Origin: Micromonospora kangleipakensis
GTDB taxonomy: Bacteria > Actinomycetota > Actinomycetes > Mycobacteriales > Micromonosporaceae
DNA: 64,000 bases
Assembly (NCBI RefSeq): GCF_004217615.1
Contig: NZ_SHLD01000001.1
Span: 6,262,001-6,326,000, forward strand
Direction of reading: 5' to 3'
The notes under the pieces were generated by a model, which worked only from the letters and a program-made list of their open reading frames with translations, was not told where the DNA came from and did no database searches. Positions 32,776-42,148 of the stretch are shown here, in pieces. The translations under genes were made by a program, and so were the position numbers. The stretch's first letter is position 1; each line of letters begins with the position of its first letter.

Positions 32776-33538
32776 GTCGCGGCTCGCCGACGGCGTCCGA
32801 CTGGCGGTCACCACCTTCACCACGCTGCCGCTGCGCACCGGCCGGATCGACCGGGCCGCGGCGGGCCGGGCGATGGCGCTCGCCCCGGCGGTGGGCGCGC
32901 TGCTCGGCGCGCTGCTCGGCGGGGTGCTGCTGCTGACCGCCGCGCTCGCTCCCCCGCTGGTCGCCGCCGGGGTCACCGTCGGCCTCGGCGCGCTGCTCAC
33001 CCGGGGCCTGCACCTGGACGGGCTGGCCGACACCGTGGACGCGCTGGGGTCGTACCGGCGCGGGGCGGCGGCGCTGGAGATCATGAAGAAGCCGGACGTG
33101 GGGCCGTTCGGGGTGGTCGCGCTGGTGGTCGTACTCCTGCTGCAGACGGCGGCGCTCGCGGAGCTGGCCGGGCGGTCCTGGCCGGCGGCGCTCGCGGGCG
33201 TGGTCGCCGCGGCCGCGGCGGGCCGGCTCGGCGTCGCGGTGGCCTGCCGGCGCGGCGTCCCGGCCGCCCGGCCGGAGGGGCTGGGCGCGCTCGTGGCCGG
33301 CACGGTGGGCCCGGTCGCACTGGTCGTCGGCACGGTCGCCGTCGCGCTGCTGGCGGTCCCGGCGGCGCCGGGCCGCCCGTGGCAGGGGCCGCTCGCCGTC
33401 GTGGCCGCCCTCGCCGTCGCGGTCGGGCTCCTCGGGCACGCGGTACGCCGGCTCGGCGGCGTCACCGGGGACGTGCTCGGCGCCACCGTGGAGATCGTCA
33501 CCACGCTGGTCTACCTGGGACTGGTGCTGTCCGGCTGA
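32765..33538 (+). CDS. cobS: Adenosylcobinamide-GDP ribazoletransferase CobS
   Basis: A 257-residue membrane enzyme that joins adenosylcobinamide-GDP to alpha-ribazole, the last step of the nucleotide loop pathway. Landmarks are FTTLPLRTGRIDRAAAGRAM near the N-terminus, the Asp-rich RGLHLDGLADTVDALG (about 81-96) and IMKKPDVGPFGV (about 106-117). Several hydrophobic helices follow. The GTG at 32765 lies 11 bases inside the end of the CobU-CobT gene, which suggests coupling of the three functions. The order CobT-CobS is conserved in Mycobacterium. Confidence 0.95.
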   Translation: MPTESRLADGVRLAVTTFTTLPLRTGRIDRAAAGRAMALAPAVGALLGALLGGVLLLTAALAPPLVAAGVTVGLGALLTRGLHLDGLADTVDALGSYRRGAAALEIMKKPDVGPFGVVALVVVLLLQTAALAELAGRSWPAALAGVVAAAAAGRLGVAVACRRGVPAARPEGLGALVAGTVGPVALVVGTVAVALLAVPAAPGRPWQGPLAVVAALAVAVGLLGHAVRRLGGVTGDVLGATVEIVTTLVYLGLVLSG

Positions 33539-33603
33539 GCGCGGCACGCCCGGCCAGGTAGCGTTCTTGAACGACAGCACCGGCGCGGTCGATGGGGGAC
33601 GGC

Positions 33604-34896
33604 ATGCTCATCACGGACGACTTCCTGCCCGTACCCGTGCCGGAGTCGCTCGACGCGACCTACCTGGTGCCCATCGCCGGGCTGCCCAAGGTCAGCCCGA
33701 AAACGGCGGTGAAGGCCCTCGAGGGACGGCTCGCCGAGCCGGTGTACGGCCTGGCGAAGCAGATGCTCGACAGCCCGCTGATGACCGTGGACACCCGGCC
33801 GATCCGCGAGTTCCCGGAGCTGCCGCCGGACCTGCTCACCGCGTTCGGCGCCACCGAGGCCCAGCTGGCCCGGCTGGCCGCCGCGACGCACCTGGTGGTG
33901 GTCCAGGCGGAGTACCGGCCGGGCTGGCCGCCCGCGCACGAGTGGGCGGCCCGCGCGGTGGCCGCCGCGGTGGCCGAGACCGTCGGCAGCGACGTGGTGG
34001 ACGTCTTCGGCCTGCAGTTCCTCGACCCGGCGACGGCGCTGCGCTCGCTGCCGGACGCCGAGGGCCGGATCCGGCTGGTCGACTGGGTGCTGGTGCCCTA
34101 CTCCTCGGACGCCGACGGGCTCTGGTTCACCACCAAGGGGCTGCGCCGGTTCGGGCTGCTGGAGCTGCAGGCCCAGGGGGTGCCGGACCACCTCACCCGG
34201 GCCTGGGGCGCGGTGATGACCGGCGCGGCCCGGCGGCTGCTGCGGGACTGGACCGACGGGCTGGCCGGCGAGGAGGTGCCGGCGTTCGTGCAACTCCCGG
34301 TGCTGGCCACGGTGACCGGCCACGACATCGCGGTGGCGTACGGCAATCCGGAGCAGCACGGGGCGACCGCGCCGGTACTGCTCCGGCTGGAGCTGGACCC
34401 GGCGACGGACCCGGACGCCGACTCGTTCCTCAGCCTGCGACCGCCGCCCGGCCACCCGGGCCCGGCCGGGCGGTACTTCGCCGCCGCCTGCGCCACGCTC
34501 TTCGCCGGCATCCAGCCGGACGTCCGGTACGCCCGCCCCGGCGACGCGATGAGCAGGGCGATCGCCACCGCGCGGGCCGGGCTCGGCGACATCCGGGCCC
34601 GCTTCCTGGCCGGTCAGCTCCCCGCCGAGACCCAGCTCGTGGTCAAGTACGGCCTCCCCGGCGACGAGGGCCCCGAGTTCGTCTGGGCCGGAGTGACCTC
34701 CTGGGACAGCCCGGAGCGGATCGTCGGGGTCAGCGCCAGCGACGCCGCCACCGACGCGACGGTGCGGATCGGCGCCCCGGTGGTGGTCGAGGCGACCGAC
34801 GTCGTCGACTGGGCCCTGCTCGACGGCACCGGCGTCATCGAGGGCGGCTGGACCCAGGCCGTCCTCGACGCCGGCGAACGCCCCACCCCGGAGTAA
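33604..34896 (+). CDS. DUF2314-containing protein
   Basis: A 430-residue soluble protein with two parts. The last 95 residues or so (LVVKYGLPGDEGPEFVWAGV ... RIGAPVVVEATDVVDWALL) match the DUF2314 (YegJ-like) pattern, which has an FxWxxV strand and a final DW motif. The preceding 330 residues (for example HLVVVQAEYRPGWPPAHEW) are unlike anything I can name and show no signal peptide, membrane segment or nucleotide site. ATG 33604 has GGGGG 5 bases upstream; a second ATG at 33592 would start inside that site. A TAGCGT box at 33559-33564 may be its promoter. Function unknown. Confidence 0.75.
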   Translation: MLITDDFLPVPVPESLDATYLVPIAGLPKVSPKTAVKALEGRLAEPVYGLAKQMLDSPLMTVDTRPIREFPELPPDLLTAFGATEAQLARLAAATHLVVVQAEYRPGWPPAHEWAARAVAAAVAETVGSDVVDVFGLQFLDPATALRSLPDAEGRIRLVDWVLVPYSSDADGLWFTTKGLRRFGLLELQAQGVPDHLTRAWGAVMTGAARRLLRDWTDGLAGEEVPAFVQLPVLATVTGHDIAVAYGNPEQHGATAPVLLRLELDPATDPDADSFLSLRPPPGHPGPAGRYFAAACATLFAGIQPDVRYARPGDAMSRAIATARAGLGDIRARFLAGQLPAETQLVVKYGLPGDEGPEFVWAGVTSWDSPERIVGVSASDAATDATVRIGAPVVVEATDVVDWALLDGTGVIEGGWTQAVLDAGERPTPE

Positions 34897-34925
34897 CCCG
34901 CCCCGGCCCTGCCCCGACTCGCCCT

Positions 34926-34984
34926 GTTGATCAAGAGGTTGCGTCAGGAATCACGGGCCGCGGGACGCAAACTTCTTGATCAAC
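34926..34984. repeat. Long inverted repeat (dispersed-repeat type)
   Basis: Arms at 34926-34945 and 34964-34984 read TTGATCAAGARGTTTGCGTC on opposite strands (one base missing in the left arm), separated by 18 bases. The element covers the last codons of the HxlR gene and could act as its terminator. A third copy of the same arm is at 35725-35745. Confidence 0.8.
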
Positions 34985-35335
34985 TCGCGGGGTCGGCGGG
35001 TGGGGGGTCGAGGGGGTGTGGGTGCGGGCGGCGCGGGCGAGGCCCCAGGTGTGCAGGGAGTCCAGGACGGGGATGAGGGTGCGGCCCTCGGCCGTCAGGT
35101 GGTACTCGACGTGCGGGGACTTCGGGTTGCCCAGGTCGTGGCGGGCGACCAGGCCGTCGGCCTCCAGCTCGCGCAGGCGCTGGACGAGCATCTTCTCGCT
35201 GACGTCCGGCATCCGGCGGCGCAGCTCGCCGTAGCGGTGCACGCCCTCCTTGAGGTGGGCGAGGATCACCGGCCGCCACTTCCCGCCGATCACGTCGACA
35301 GCCAGCTCCACGGCGCAGTGGTACCGCCGGGCCAT
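34931..35335 (-). CDS. HxlR-family transcriptional regulator
   Basis: A 134-residue winged-helix regulator: CAVELAVDVIGGKWRPVILAHL (about 6-27), RYGELRRRMPDVSEKMLVQRLRELE (recognition helix and wing) and SPHVEYHLTAEGRTLIPVLDSL are the typical HxlR order, including the conserved N-terminal Cys, which is often redox-sensing in this family. ATG 35335 is placed 7 bases after GAGGGGAG. The C-terminal tail after about residue 105 is encoded by the inverted repeat and is not conserved. It diverges from a monooxygenase gene, its likely target. Confidence 0.9.
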   Translation of the reverse strand: MARRYHCAVELAVDVIGGKWRPVILAHLKEGVHRYGELRRRMPDVSEKMLVQRLRELEADGLVARHDLGNPKSPHVEYHLTAEGRTLIPVLDSLHTWGLARAARTHTPSTPHPPTPRVDQEVCVPRPVIPDATS

Positions 35336-35413
35336 CCCGCGCTCCCCTCGCCGACCCACTTACCGGAAAGTGCGTACTTGAGCACGCAGCGCGCCGGTGG
35401 TGGGCTGATCGAC

Positions 35414-35719
35414 ATGCTCGTCGAGTACATCAGGTACCGCATCCCGCCCGAGCGGCAGGCTGACTTCGTCCCGGCGTACGCGCGGGCGGCGAAGGCCCTC
35501 GACGCCGCGCCCGAGTGCGTCGGCTACGACCTGAGCCGGTGCGTGGACGACTCGTCCAGCCACATCCTCCGCATCGTCTGGACCTCGGCCGAGGCGCACC
35601 TGCGCGACTTCCGCACCGGCCCGAACTTTCCCGCCTTCTTCGCCGAGATCCGCCCCTACGTCAACCACATCGAAGAGATGCGCCATTACACCCCCACCGA
35701 GGTCACCTCCACCCGCTGA
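35414..35719 (+). CDS. Antibiotic biosynthesis monooxygenase-domain (ABM) protein
   Basis: A 101-residue ferredoxin-like fold protein of the ABM/YgiN type: MLVEYIRYRIPPERQADF, then a helix, GYDLSRCVDDSSSHILRIVW and the helix HLRDFRTGPNFPAFF, ending with HIEEMRHYTP. These small dimeric proteins oxidise quinol-like compounds or act in stress responses. It diverges from the HxlR gene with a 78-base gap that contains both promoters, a standard autoregulated pair. The gap holds GTGC-N8-GCAC, a possible operator. The stop lies 5 bases before a copy of the dispersed repeat. Confidence 0.82.
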   Translation: MLVEYIRYRIPPERQADFVPAYARAAKALDAAPECVGYDLSRCVDDSSSHILRIVWTSAEAHLRDFRTGPNFPAFFAEIRPYVNHIEEMRHYTPTEVTSTR

Positions 35720-35724
35720 ACCAG

Positions 35725-35745
35725 GTTGATCAAGAGGTTTGCGTC
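35725..35745 (+). repeat. Third copy of the dispersed repeat arm
   Basis: TTGATCAAGAGGTTTGCGTC occurs directly after the monooxygenase stop and next to the left side of the TnpB element. Unlike the copy at 34926-34984, no matching inverted arm is found nearby. Confidence 0.75.
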
Positions 35746-37250
35746 TCCGGAAGGCCGGGGATCAGGCGGTCGGCGGCTCGGTGCCGTGGGGGTGTGGCGT
35801 TTGTGGTTGCGGGTTTATGTCATACCGGGTGGTTACGGTGCTGGGCGTGGCGCACCGGGAGCGGTTGGGTGTGGTGCAGGCGTACCGGTTCGCGTTGGAC
35901 CTGACGCCCCGACAGGAGCGGGCGGTGTTGGCTCACGCTGGGGCGGCGCGGGTGGCGCACAACTGGGCGCTGGCCCGGGTGAAGGCGGTGATGGATCAGC
36001 GGGCCGCCGAACGCACTTATGGCATCGACGAGGTGGACCTGACCCCGACGCAGGGCTGGTCGCTGCCCGCGCTGCGTAGAGCGTGGAATCAGGCGAAGTC
36101 CGATGTGGCGCCGTGGTGGGCCGAGTGTTCGAAGGAGGCGTTCAACACGGGCCTGGACGCCCTGGCCCGGGGGTTGAAGAACTGGTCGGACTCCCGCACC
36201 GGTAAGCGTGCCGGGCGGCGGGTGGGGTTCCCGCGTTTCAAGTCCCGGCGCCGCTCGACACCGTCGGTGCGGTTCACCACCGGGGCCATCCGCGTCGAGC
36301 CGGACCGTAGGCATGTGGTGTTGCCCCGGCTGGGCCGGTTGAAGCTGCACGAGTCCGCTCGTAAGCTCGCCCGCCGGCTGGAGGCGGGCACCGCCCGGAT
36401 CGTGTCGGCGACGGTGCGCCGCGACGGTGGCCGCTGGTACGTGGCGTTCTGCGTCGACGTCGACCGCGCCGCACGCACTCCACACCAGCCACAACTGGTG
36501 GTCGGCGTAGACCTGGGCGTCAAGCATCTGGCGGTGCTGTCCACCGGTGAGCTGGAGCCCAACCCGCGCTACCTGGACGCCGCCGCCCGCCGGATGCGGC
36601 GGCTGGCCCGGCGCGTCTGTCGCCGGGTCGGCCCTGACCGGCGCACCGGCCGACGGGCGTCGAAGCGGTGGGAACGGGCGCGCGCCCGGCTCGGCCGGGC
36701 GCATGCCCGGGTCGCTCATCTGCGCCGTGACGGTCTGCACAAGCTGACCACCCGGCTCGCCCGCGAGTACGGCACCATCGTGGTGGAAGACCTCAACGTG
36801 GCGGGGATGCTCGCCAACCGGCGGCTGGCGCGGCGTATCGCTGATGCCGGGTTCGCCGAGCTGCGGCGGCACCTGGCCTACAAGGCGGGGTGGAATGGCG
36901 GGCGGCTGGTGGTGGCCGACCGGTGGTATCCATCCTCGAAGACCTGCTCGGGCTGCGGCGCGGTGAAAACCAAACTCGCCCTGTCCGAGCGCACCTACAC
37001 CTGCACCACGTGCGGCCTCGTCCTGGACCGGGACGTCAACGCCGCACGGAACCTGGCCGCGCTGGCGGCCGCCGTCGCCGGGAGTGGCTCGGAGACGCGA
37101 AACGGACGTGGAGCCGACCGTAAGACCCCGCTCGCGGGGCTGGTGGCCGTGAAACGTCAACCCGGCACCGCCAAAGCGGGTAACACCGGGACCGTCCCAC
37201 CGCAAGGTAGGACATCCGATCATGAGCTCACCTACGCATCATGAAAGGAA
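35746..37250 (+). mobile_element. TnpB-only element (IS605/IS607 type), ends approximate
   Basis: The element holds a single gene, tnpB, and no transposase (TnpA) of either the Y1 or serine type. Its left end lies between the repeat at 35725-35745 and the tnpB start; its right end is just before the gcvT stop at 37255. I cannot define exact ends because these elements make no target duplication or terminal inverted repeats. The last 150 bases contain small complementary runs (CCCGG/CCGGG, GTAGG/CCTAC), as expected for the right-end structure from which the guide RNA of TnpB is made. Confidence 0.7.
35871..37244 (+). CDS. tnpB: TnpB RNA-guided nuclease-family protein
   Basis: A 457-residue protein of the TnpB/Fanzor/Cas12 ancestor family. 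From GTG 35871 it begins MVQAYRFALDLTPRQE, the usual start; longer readings (ATG 35817) are possible. The RuvC residues are intact: Asp214 in VGVDLGVKHLA, Glu306 in VVEDLNVAGM and Asp388 in RDVNAARN. A zinc ribbon lies between them with CSGCG and CTTCG. The tail GLVAVKRQPGTAKAGNTGTV is typical of actinobacterial copies and overlaps the region that should make the guide RNA. No frameshift or stop interrupts it, so it may be active. The usual role is to cut at a donor site and help the element persist. Confidence 0.92.
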   Translation: MVQAYRFALDLTPRQERAVLAHAGAARVAHNWALARVKAVMDQRAAERTYGIDEVDLTPTQGWSLPALRRAWNQAKSDVAPWWAECSKEAFNTGLDALARGLKNWSDSRTGKRAGRRVGFPRFKSRRRSTPSVRFTTGAIRVEPDRRHVVLPRLGRLKLHESARKLARRLEAGTARIVSATVRRDGGRWYVAFCVDVDRAARTPHQPQLVVGVDLGVKHLAVLSTGELEPNPRYLDAAARRMRRLARRVCRRVGPDRRTGRRASKRWERARARLGRAHARVAHLRRDGLHKLTTRLAREYGTIVVEDLNVAGMLANRRLARRIADAGFAELRRHLAYKAGWNGGRLVVADRWYPSSKTCSGCGAVKTKLALSERTYTCTTCGLVLDRDVNAARNLAALAAAVAGSGSETRNGRGADRKTPLAGLVAVKRQPGTAKAGNTGTVPPQGRTSDHELTYAS

Positions 37251-37254
37251 ACGG

Positions 37255-38385
37255 TTACTTGACCGAGGGGGTGACGAAGGGGGGGCGGGTGACGGTCATC
37301 TGGGCGCGGCGGCCGCGGATGTCGACCTCGACGAGGTCGCCGTCGGCCAGCTTCGGGTCGGTGTCCAGCAGGGCCAGGGCGATGCCCTGCTTGCGGGTCG
37401 GGGAGAAGGTGCCGCTGGTGATGGTGCCGACCCGGGTGTCACCGGCGTAGACCGCCATGCCGGGGCGCGGGATGGCCCGGTCGACCGCCACCAGGCCGCG
37501 CAGCGTACGGCGGGGGCCGGCGGCCTTCTCGGCGAGCAGCACGTCCCGGCCCCAGAAGGCCGGCTTGTCCCAGCCGACCGCCCAGCCGGAGCGGCCCTGC
37601 ACCGGGGTGATCTCCAGCGACAGGTCCTGCCCGTGCAGCGGGTAACCCATCTCGGTGCGCAGGGTGTCCCGGGCGGCCAGGCCGCAGGCCCGCAGCTCGT
37701 ACGCCGCCCCGGCGGCGAAGAGCGCGTCCCAGACGGCGACCGCGTGCTCCGCCGGCACGACCAGCTCGTAGCCCAGCTCGCCGGTGTAGCCGGTGCGGCA
37801 CACCGTCAGCCCCACCCCGTCCAGGGTGGCGGTGGAGAAGCTCATGTAGCCGTGCTCGGTGGGCAGCCCCAGCGCGCCGAGCAGCTCCGCCGAGCGCGGC
37901 CCCTGCACCGCCAGCACCGCGTACGCCTCGTGCTCGTCGCTGACCTCGATCCCGGTCGGCGCGGCCGCGCGCAGCCGGCGGACCACCTCGGCGGTGTTCG
38001 CCGCGTTCGGGATCAGGAAGACGTGGTCGTCGGCGTGCAGGTAGGCGATGATGTCGTCCACCACGCCGCCGGTGGCGTCGTCGCAGCAGAGCGTGTACTG
38101 CGCCTGGCCGGGGCCGATCCGGCCGAGGTCGTTGCTGAGGCAGGCGTTGACGAAGTCCGCGGCGCCCGGCCCGGTGATCCGCGCCTTACCCAGGTGCGAG
38201 ACGTCGAAGACGCCCACGCCGGTACGGACCGCCGTGTGCTCCTTGAGCACGCCGCCACCGGCGTACTCCAGCGGCATCTCCCAGCCCCCGAACGGGGCGA
38301 ACTTGGCACCGAGAGCGGTGTGCCGCTCGTGCAGCGGGGAACGGCGCAGCCGGGTCGCGGCGGCGTCGGAGGTCACGTCGGTCAT
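37255..38385 (-). CDS. gcvT: Glycine cleavage system aminomethyltransferase GcvT
   Basis: A 376-residue T-protein that releases ammonia from the aminomethyl-lipoyl arm of H-protein and makes methylene-tetrahydrofolate. Landmarks are [37 protein letters not shown] (about 60-76), the folate-site Asp in [15 protein letters not shown] (about 100-114), [15 protein letters not shown] (about 198-212) and [17 protein letters not shown] (about 238-254). The ATG at 38385 follows a TAAGTT box by 7 bases. gcvH and gcvP are not in the window. The TnpB element ends right behind the stop codon. Confidence 0.96.
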   Translation of the reverse strand: MTDVTSDAAATRLRRSPLHERHTALGAKFAPFGGWEMPLEYAGGGVLKEHTAVRTGVGVFDVSHLGKARITGPGAADFVNACLSNDLGRIGPGQAQYTLCCDDATGGVVDDIIAYLHADDHVFLIPNAANTAEVVRRLRAAAPTGIEVSDEHEAYAVLAVQGPRSAELLGALGLPTEHGYMSFSTATLDGVGLTVCRTGYTGELGYELVVPAEHAVAVWDALFAAGAAYELRACGLAARDTLRTEMGYPLHGQDLSLEITPVQGRSGWAVGWDKPAFWGRDVLLAEKAAGPRRTLRGLVAVDRAIPRPGMAVYAGDTRVGTITSGTFSPTRKQGIALALLDTDPKLADGDLVEVDIRGRRAQMTVTRPPFVTPSVK

Positions 38386-38392
38386 GGGTGGC

Positions 38393-38398
38393 AACTTA
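38393..38398 (-). promoter_or_regulatory. -10 box (TAAGTT) of gcvT, likely leaderless
   Basis: On the minus strand TAAGTT ends 7 bases before the gcvT ATG and no Shine-Dalgarno sequence is present. Confidence 0.5.
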
Positions 38399-38547
38399 CC
38401 GGGGCCTGAACGGCTCGTTAGCATCGGCGGGACCCGTCAGGACGATCGGCGGGACGCACCCGACGTCCGGCGGGTAGGTTGCCGCCGGAGACCTTCATCG
38501 CCGGTACGCGACCCCGCGACCGGCCCGGCCCGCCCGGAGTAGCTTCA

Positions 38548-40119
38548 GTGACATCGCCCAGCACCACCCTGAGCCTGGTCGACACCGACCCCGCCGAACT
38601 CGCCGTCGACGCCATCGTGATCGGCGTGCACAGCCAGACCGGAGGGCAGGACGCCACCAGCGGACCCGCCGGCAACCTGCTGCTGGCCAGCGGCGCGGAG
38701 AGCATCGCCGCCGCGTTCGACGGCAAGCTGACCGAGACGCTGGCGCTGCTCGGCGCTACCGGCGGCCCCGGCGAGGTGATCAAGCTGGCCACGCTGGGCA
38801 CCGTCACCGCCCCGCTGGTCGCCGCCGTCGGCCTCGGCCCGGAGCCGACCGGCGCCGCCCCGGCCCCGGAGACCCTGCGCCGGGCCGCCGGCGCGGCGGT
38901 GCGGGCCCTCGCCGGCGCGCCCCGGGTGGCGCTGACGCTGCCGCTGCCGGACGACGCCGACGCCCCGGCCGCGCTGCGCGCGGTCGCCGAGGGCGCGCTG
39001 CTCGGCGGGTACCGGTTCGCCGGCTACAAGACCAAGCCGCAGCCGGCCCGGCGGGAGCCGGTGACCGAGGTGCTGGTCGCGGTGCCGGACGCCGGCGACG
39101 CGACCGCCCAGGCGGAGATCACCCGGGCGCAGACGGTGGCCGACGCGGTCCGGCTCAGCCGCGACTGGGTGAACACCGCCCCGAACGAGCTGCGCCCGCC
39201 GTCGTTCGCCGACGCGGTGGCGAGCGCCGCCCGGGACGCCGGCCTCGGCGTCGAGGTGCTGGACGAGGCGGCCCTGAAGGCCGGCGGGTACGGCGGCATC
39301 CTCGCGGTCGGGCAGGGCTCGGAGGCCCCGCCGCGGCTGGTCAAGCTGACCTACACCCCGGCGGGCGGTGGCTCCGGCAAGCGGGTGGCGCTGGTCGGCA
39401 AGGGCATCACCTTCGACACCGGCGGCATCTCGATCAAGCCGGCGCAGGGCATGTGGGAGATGAAGTCCGACATGGCCGGCGCGGCGGCGGTCGGCGCGGC
39501 CATGCTGGCGATCGCGGCGCTCAAGCCCTCCGTGGCGGTGACCGGGTACCTGCCGATGGCGGAGAACATGCCGTCGGGCACGTCGTACCGGCCGGGCGAC
39601 GTGATCACCATGTACAGCGGCAAGAAGGTCGAGGTGCTCAACACCGACGCCGAGGGCCGGATGATCCTCGCCGACGGCATCGCGCGGGCCTGCGAGGACG
39701 GCGCGGACTACCTCTTCGAGACCTCCACCCTCACCGGCGGCCAGGTCATCGCGCTGGGCAAGAAGATCGCCGGCGTGATGGGCACCCCGGAGCTCTGCGA
39801 GCGGGTGAAGGCCGCCGGCGAGGCGACCGGCGAGCCGGCCTGGCCGATGCCGCTGCCGGACGACGTCCGCAAGGGCATGGACTCCGACGTCGCGGACATC
39901 TCGCAGGTCAACGCCGGGATGGACCGGGCGGGTCACATGCTCCAGGGCGGCGTCTTCCTGCGCGAGTTCGTCACCGACGAGGTCGCCTGGGCGCACATCG
40001 ACATCGCCGGGCCGGGCTACCACTCGGGCGAGGCCACCGGCTACTGGACCAAGGGCGGCACCGGCGTCCCGGTCCGCACCCTGGTGCACCTGGTCGAGGA
40101 CGTCGCCGCCAACGGCTGA
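38548..40119 (+). CDS. pepA: Leucyl aminopeptidase (M17, PepA-type)
   Basis: A 523-residue cytosolic aminopeptidase with two metal ions. The catalytic C-terminal half holds VGKGITFDTGGISIKPA (about 287-303), with the metal-binding Lys and Asp, MKSDMAGAAAV (Asp), the family signature NTDAEGRMILADG (about 367-379, Asp, Glu and Arg) and a C-terminal GGTGVPVRTL. The N-terminal macro-like half is more variable. GTG 38548 is placed after CCGGAG with 10-base spacing. It diverges from gcvT, as in Mycobacterium, where the genes are also near neighbours. Confidence 0.95.
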   Translation: MTSPSTTLSLVDTDPAELAVDAIVIGVHSQTGGQDATSGPAGNLLLASGAESIAAAFDGKLTETLALLGATGGPGEVIKLATLGTVTAPLVAAVGLGPEPTGAAPAPETLRRAAGAAVRALAGAPRVALTLPLPDDADAPAALRAVAEGALLGGYRFAGYKTKPQPARREPVTEVLVAVPDAGDATAQAEITRAQTVADAVRLSRDWVNTAPNELRPPSFADAVASAARDAGLGVEVLDEAALKAGGYGGILAVGQGSEAPPRLVKLTYTPAGGGSGKRVALVGKGITFDTGGISIKPAQGMWEMKSDMAGAAAVGAAMLAIAALKPSVAVTGYLPMAENMPSGTSYRPGDVITMYSGKKVEVLNTDAEGRMILADGIARACEDGADYLFETSTLTGGQVIALGKKIAGVMGTPELCERVKAAGEATGEPAWPMPLPDDVRKGMDSDVADISQVNAGMDRAGHMLQGGVFLREFVTDEVAWAHIDIAGPGYHSGEATGYWTKGGTGVPVRTLVHLVEDVAANG

Positions 40120-40137
40120 CGGGTACCGGACAGCACG

Positions 40138-40168
40138 ACGGGGCGCCCCCTGCGCGGGGGCGCCCCGT
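40138..40168. terminator. Bidirectional hairpin terminator
   Basis: A perfect 13-bp stem ACGGGGCGCCCCC / GGGGGCGCCCCGT with a TGCGC loop, between the stops of pepA (40119) and the convergent small gene (40183). Confidence 0.8.
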
Positions 40169-40182
40169 CCGCGTTCCCGGCC

Positions 40183-40512
40183 TCAGAACAGCTCGGGGCG
40201 GCGCTTGCGGCGTTCGTTGTAGTCGCGCATCCGTTGCGGGTAGCCCATCAGGCGGACGTCGTAGATCGGGATGGCCAGCCGGTGGGCGAAGCGGCGCGCG
40301 CCCTCCGGGCCGTCGATCCGCCGCCGGGTCCATTCGCCGTCGTCGGCGATCAGCATGACCGTGGTCTCGGTGACCGTCGTCCGCGGCTCGATGTACGCCT
40401 CGACCCCCCGCCGGGTCCGGGCGAAGTTTTCCAGATGGTCCAGGTCGGCGCGGTCGGCAACCCGGTCCCGGCTCGCCACGCTCGTCCGCTTCCGTCGACG
40501 GAACAACCCCAC
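40183..40512 (-). CDS. Conserved actinobacterial protein of unknown function
   Basis: A 109-residue basic protein: MGLFRRRKRTSV, LDHLENFARTRRGVEAYIEPR, TTVTETTVMLIADDGEWTRRRI and a C-terminal LAIPIYDVRLMGYPQRMRDY. Short proteins with this pattern lie next to lpd or pepA in other actinobacteria, but no function is known to me. The GTG at 40512 has GGAGGAGAG upstream, better than the ATG at 40539, which would lie upstream of that site. It diverges from lpd with a 180-base gap. Confidence 0.75.
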   Translation of the reverse strand: MGLFRRRKRTSVASRDRVADRADLDHLENFARTRRGVEAYIEPRTTVTETTVMLIADDGEWTRRRIDGPEGARRFAHRLAIPIYDVRLMGYPQRMRDYNERRKRRPELF

Positions 40513-40692
40513 CGGACCCTCTCCTCCCCCGTGCACCATCGAAGACGGTGCCAAGAGTACGTGTCCACGACGTGTCGTTGGGCACCTCACTACGCGCCCT
40601 CGCGCTCGGAGTGACAAGATGACCGAGGTGGGGTCTGTCCGTGTCACCCCGCCATGACCCCCCGATGCAGCGACGCGACCTGGGAGTTGGAC

Positions 40693-42081
<1,389 letters not shown>

Positions 42082-42148
42082 TCACGACAACCGCGGCGTC
42101 CGGCGACGGGCGATGATCCCACCAGGGGAATGAAGGAGTCTGGAGAAC

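Noticed and set aside
34926..35745. The TTGATCAAG repeats as ends of one composite transposon around HxlR and the monooxygenase
   Set aside because: The two genes form a normal divergent pair, no transposase lies between the repeats, and the first locus is a self-complete inverted repeat.
37255..38400. Glycine riboswitch upstream of gcvT
   Set aside because: A -10 box directly before the start codon indicates a leaderless mRNA, and no tandem aptamer-like sequence is visible.
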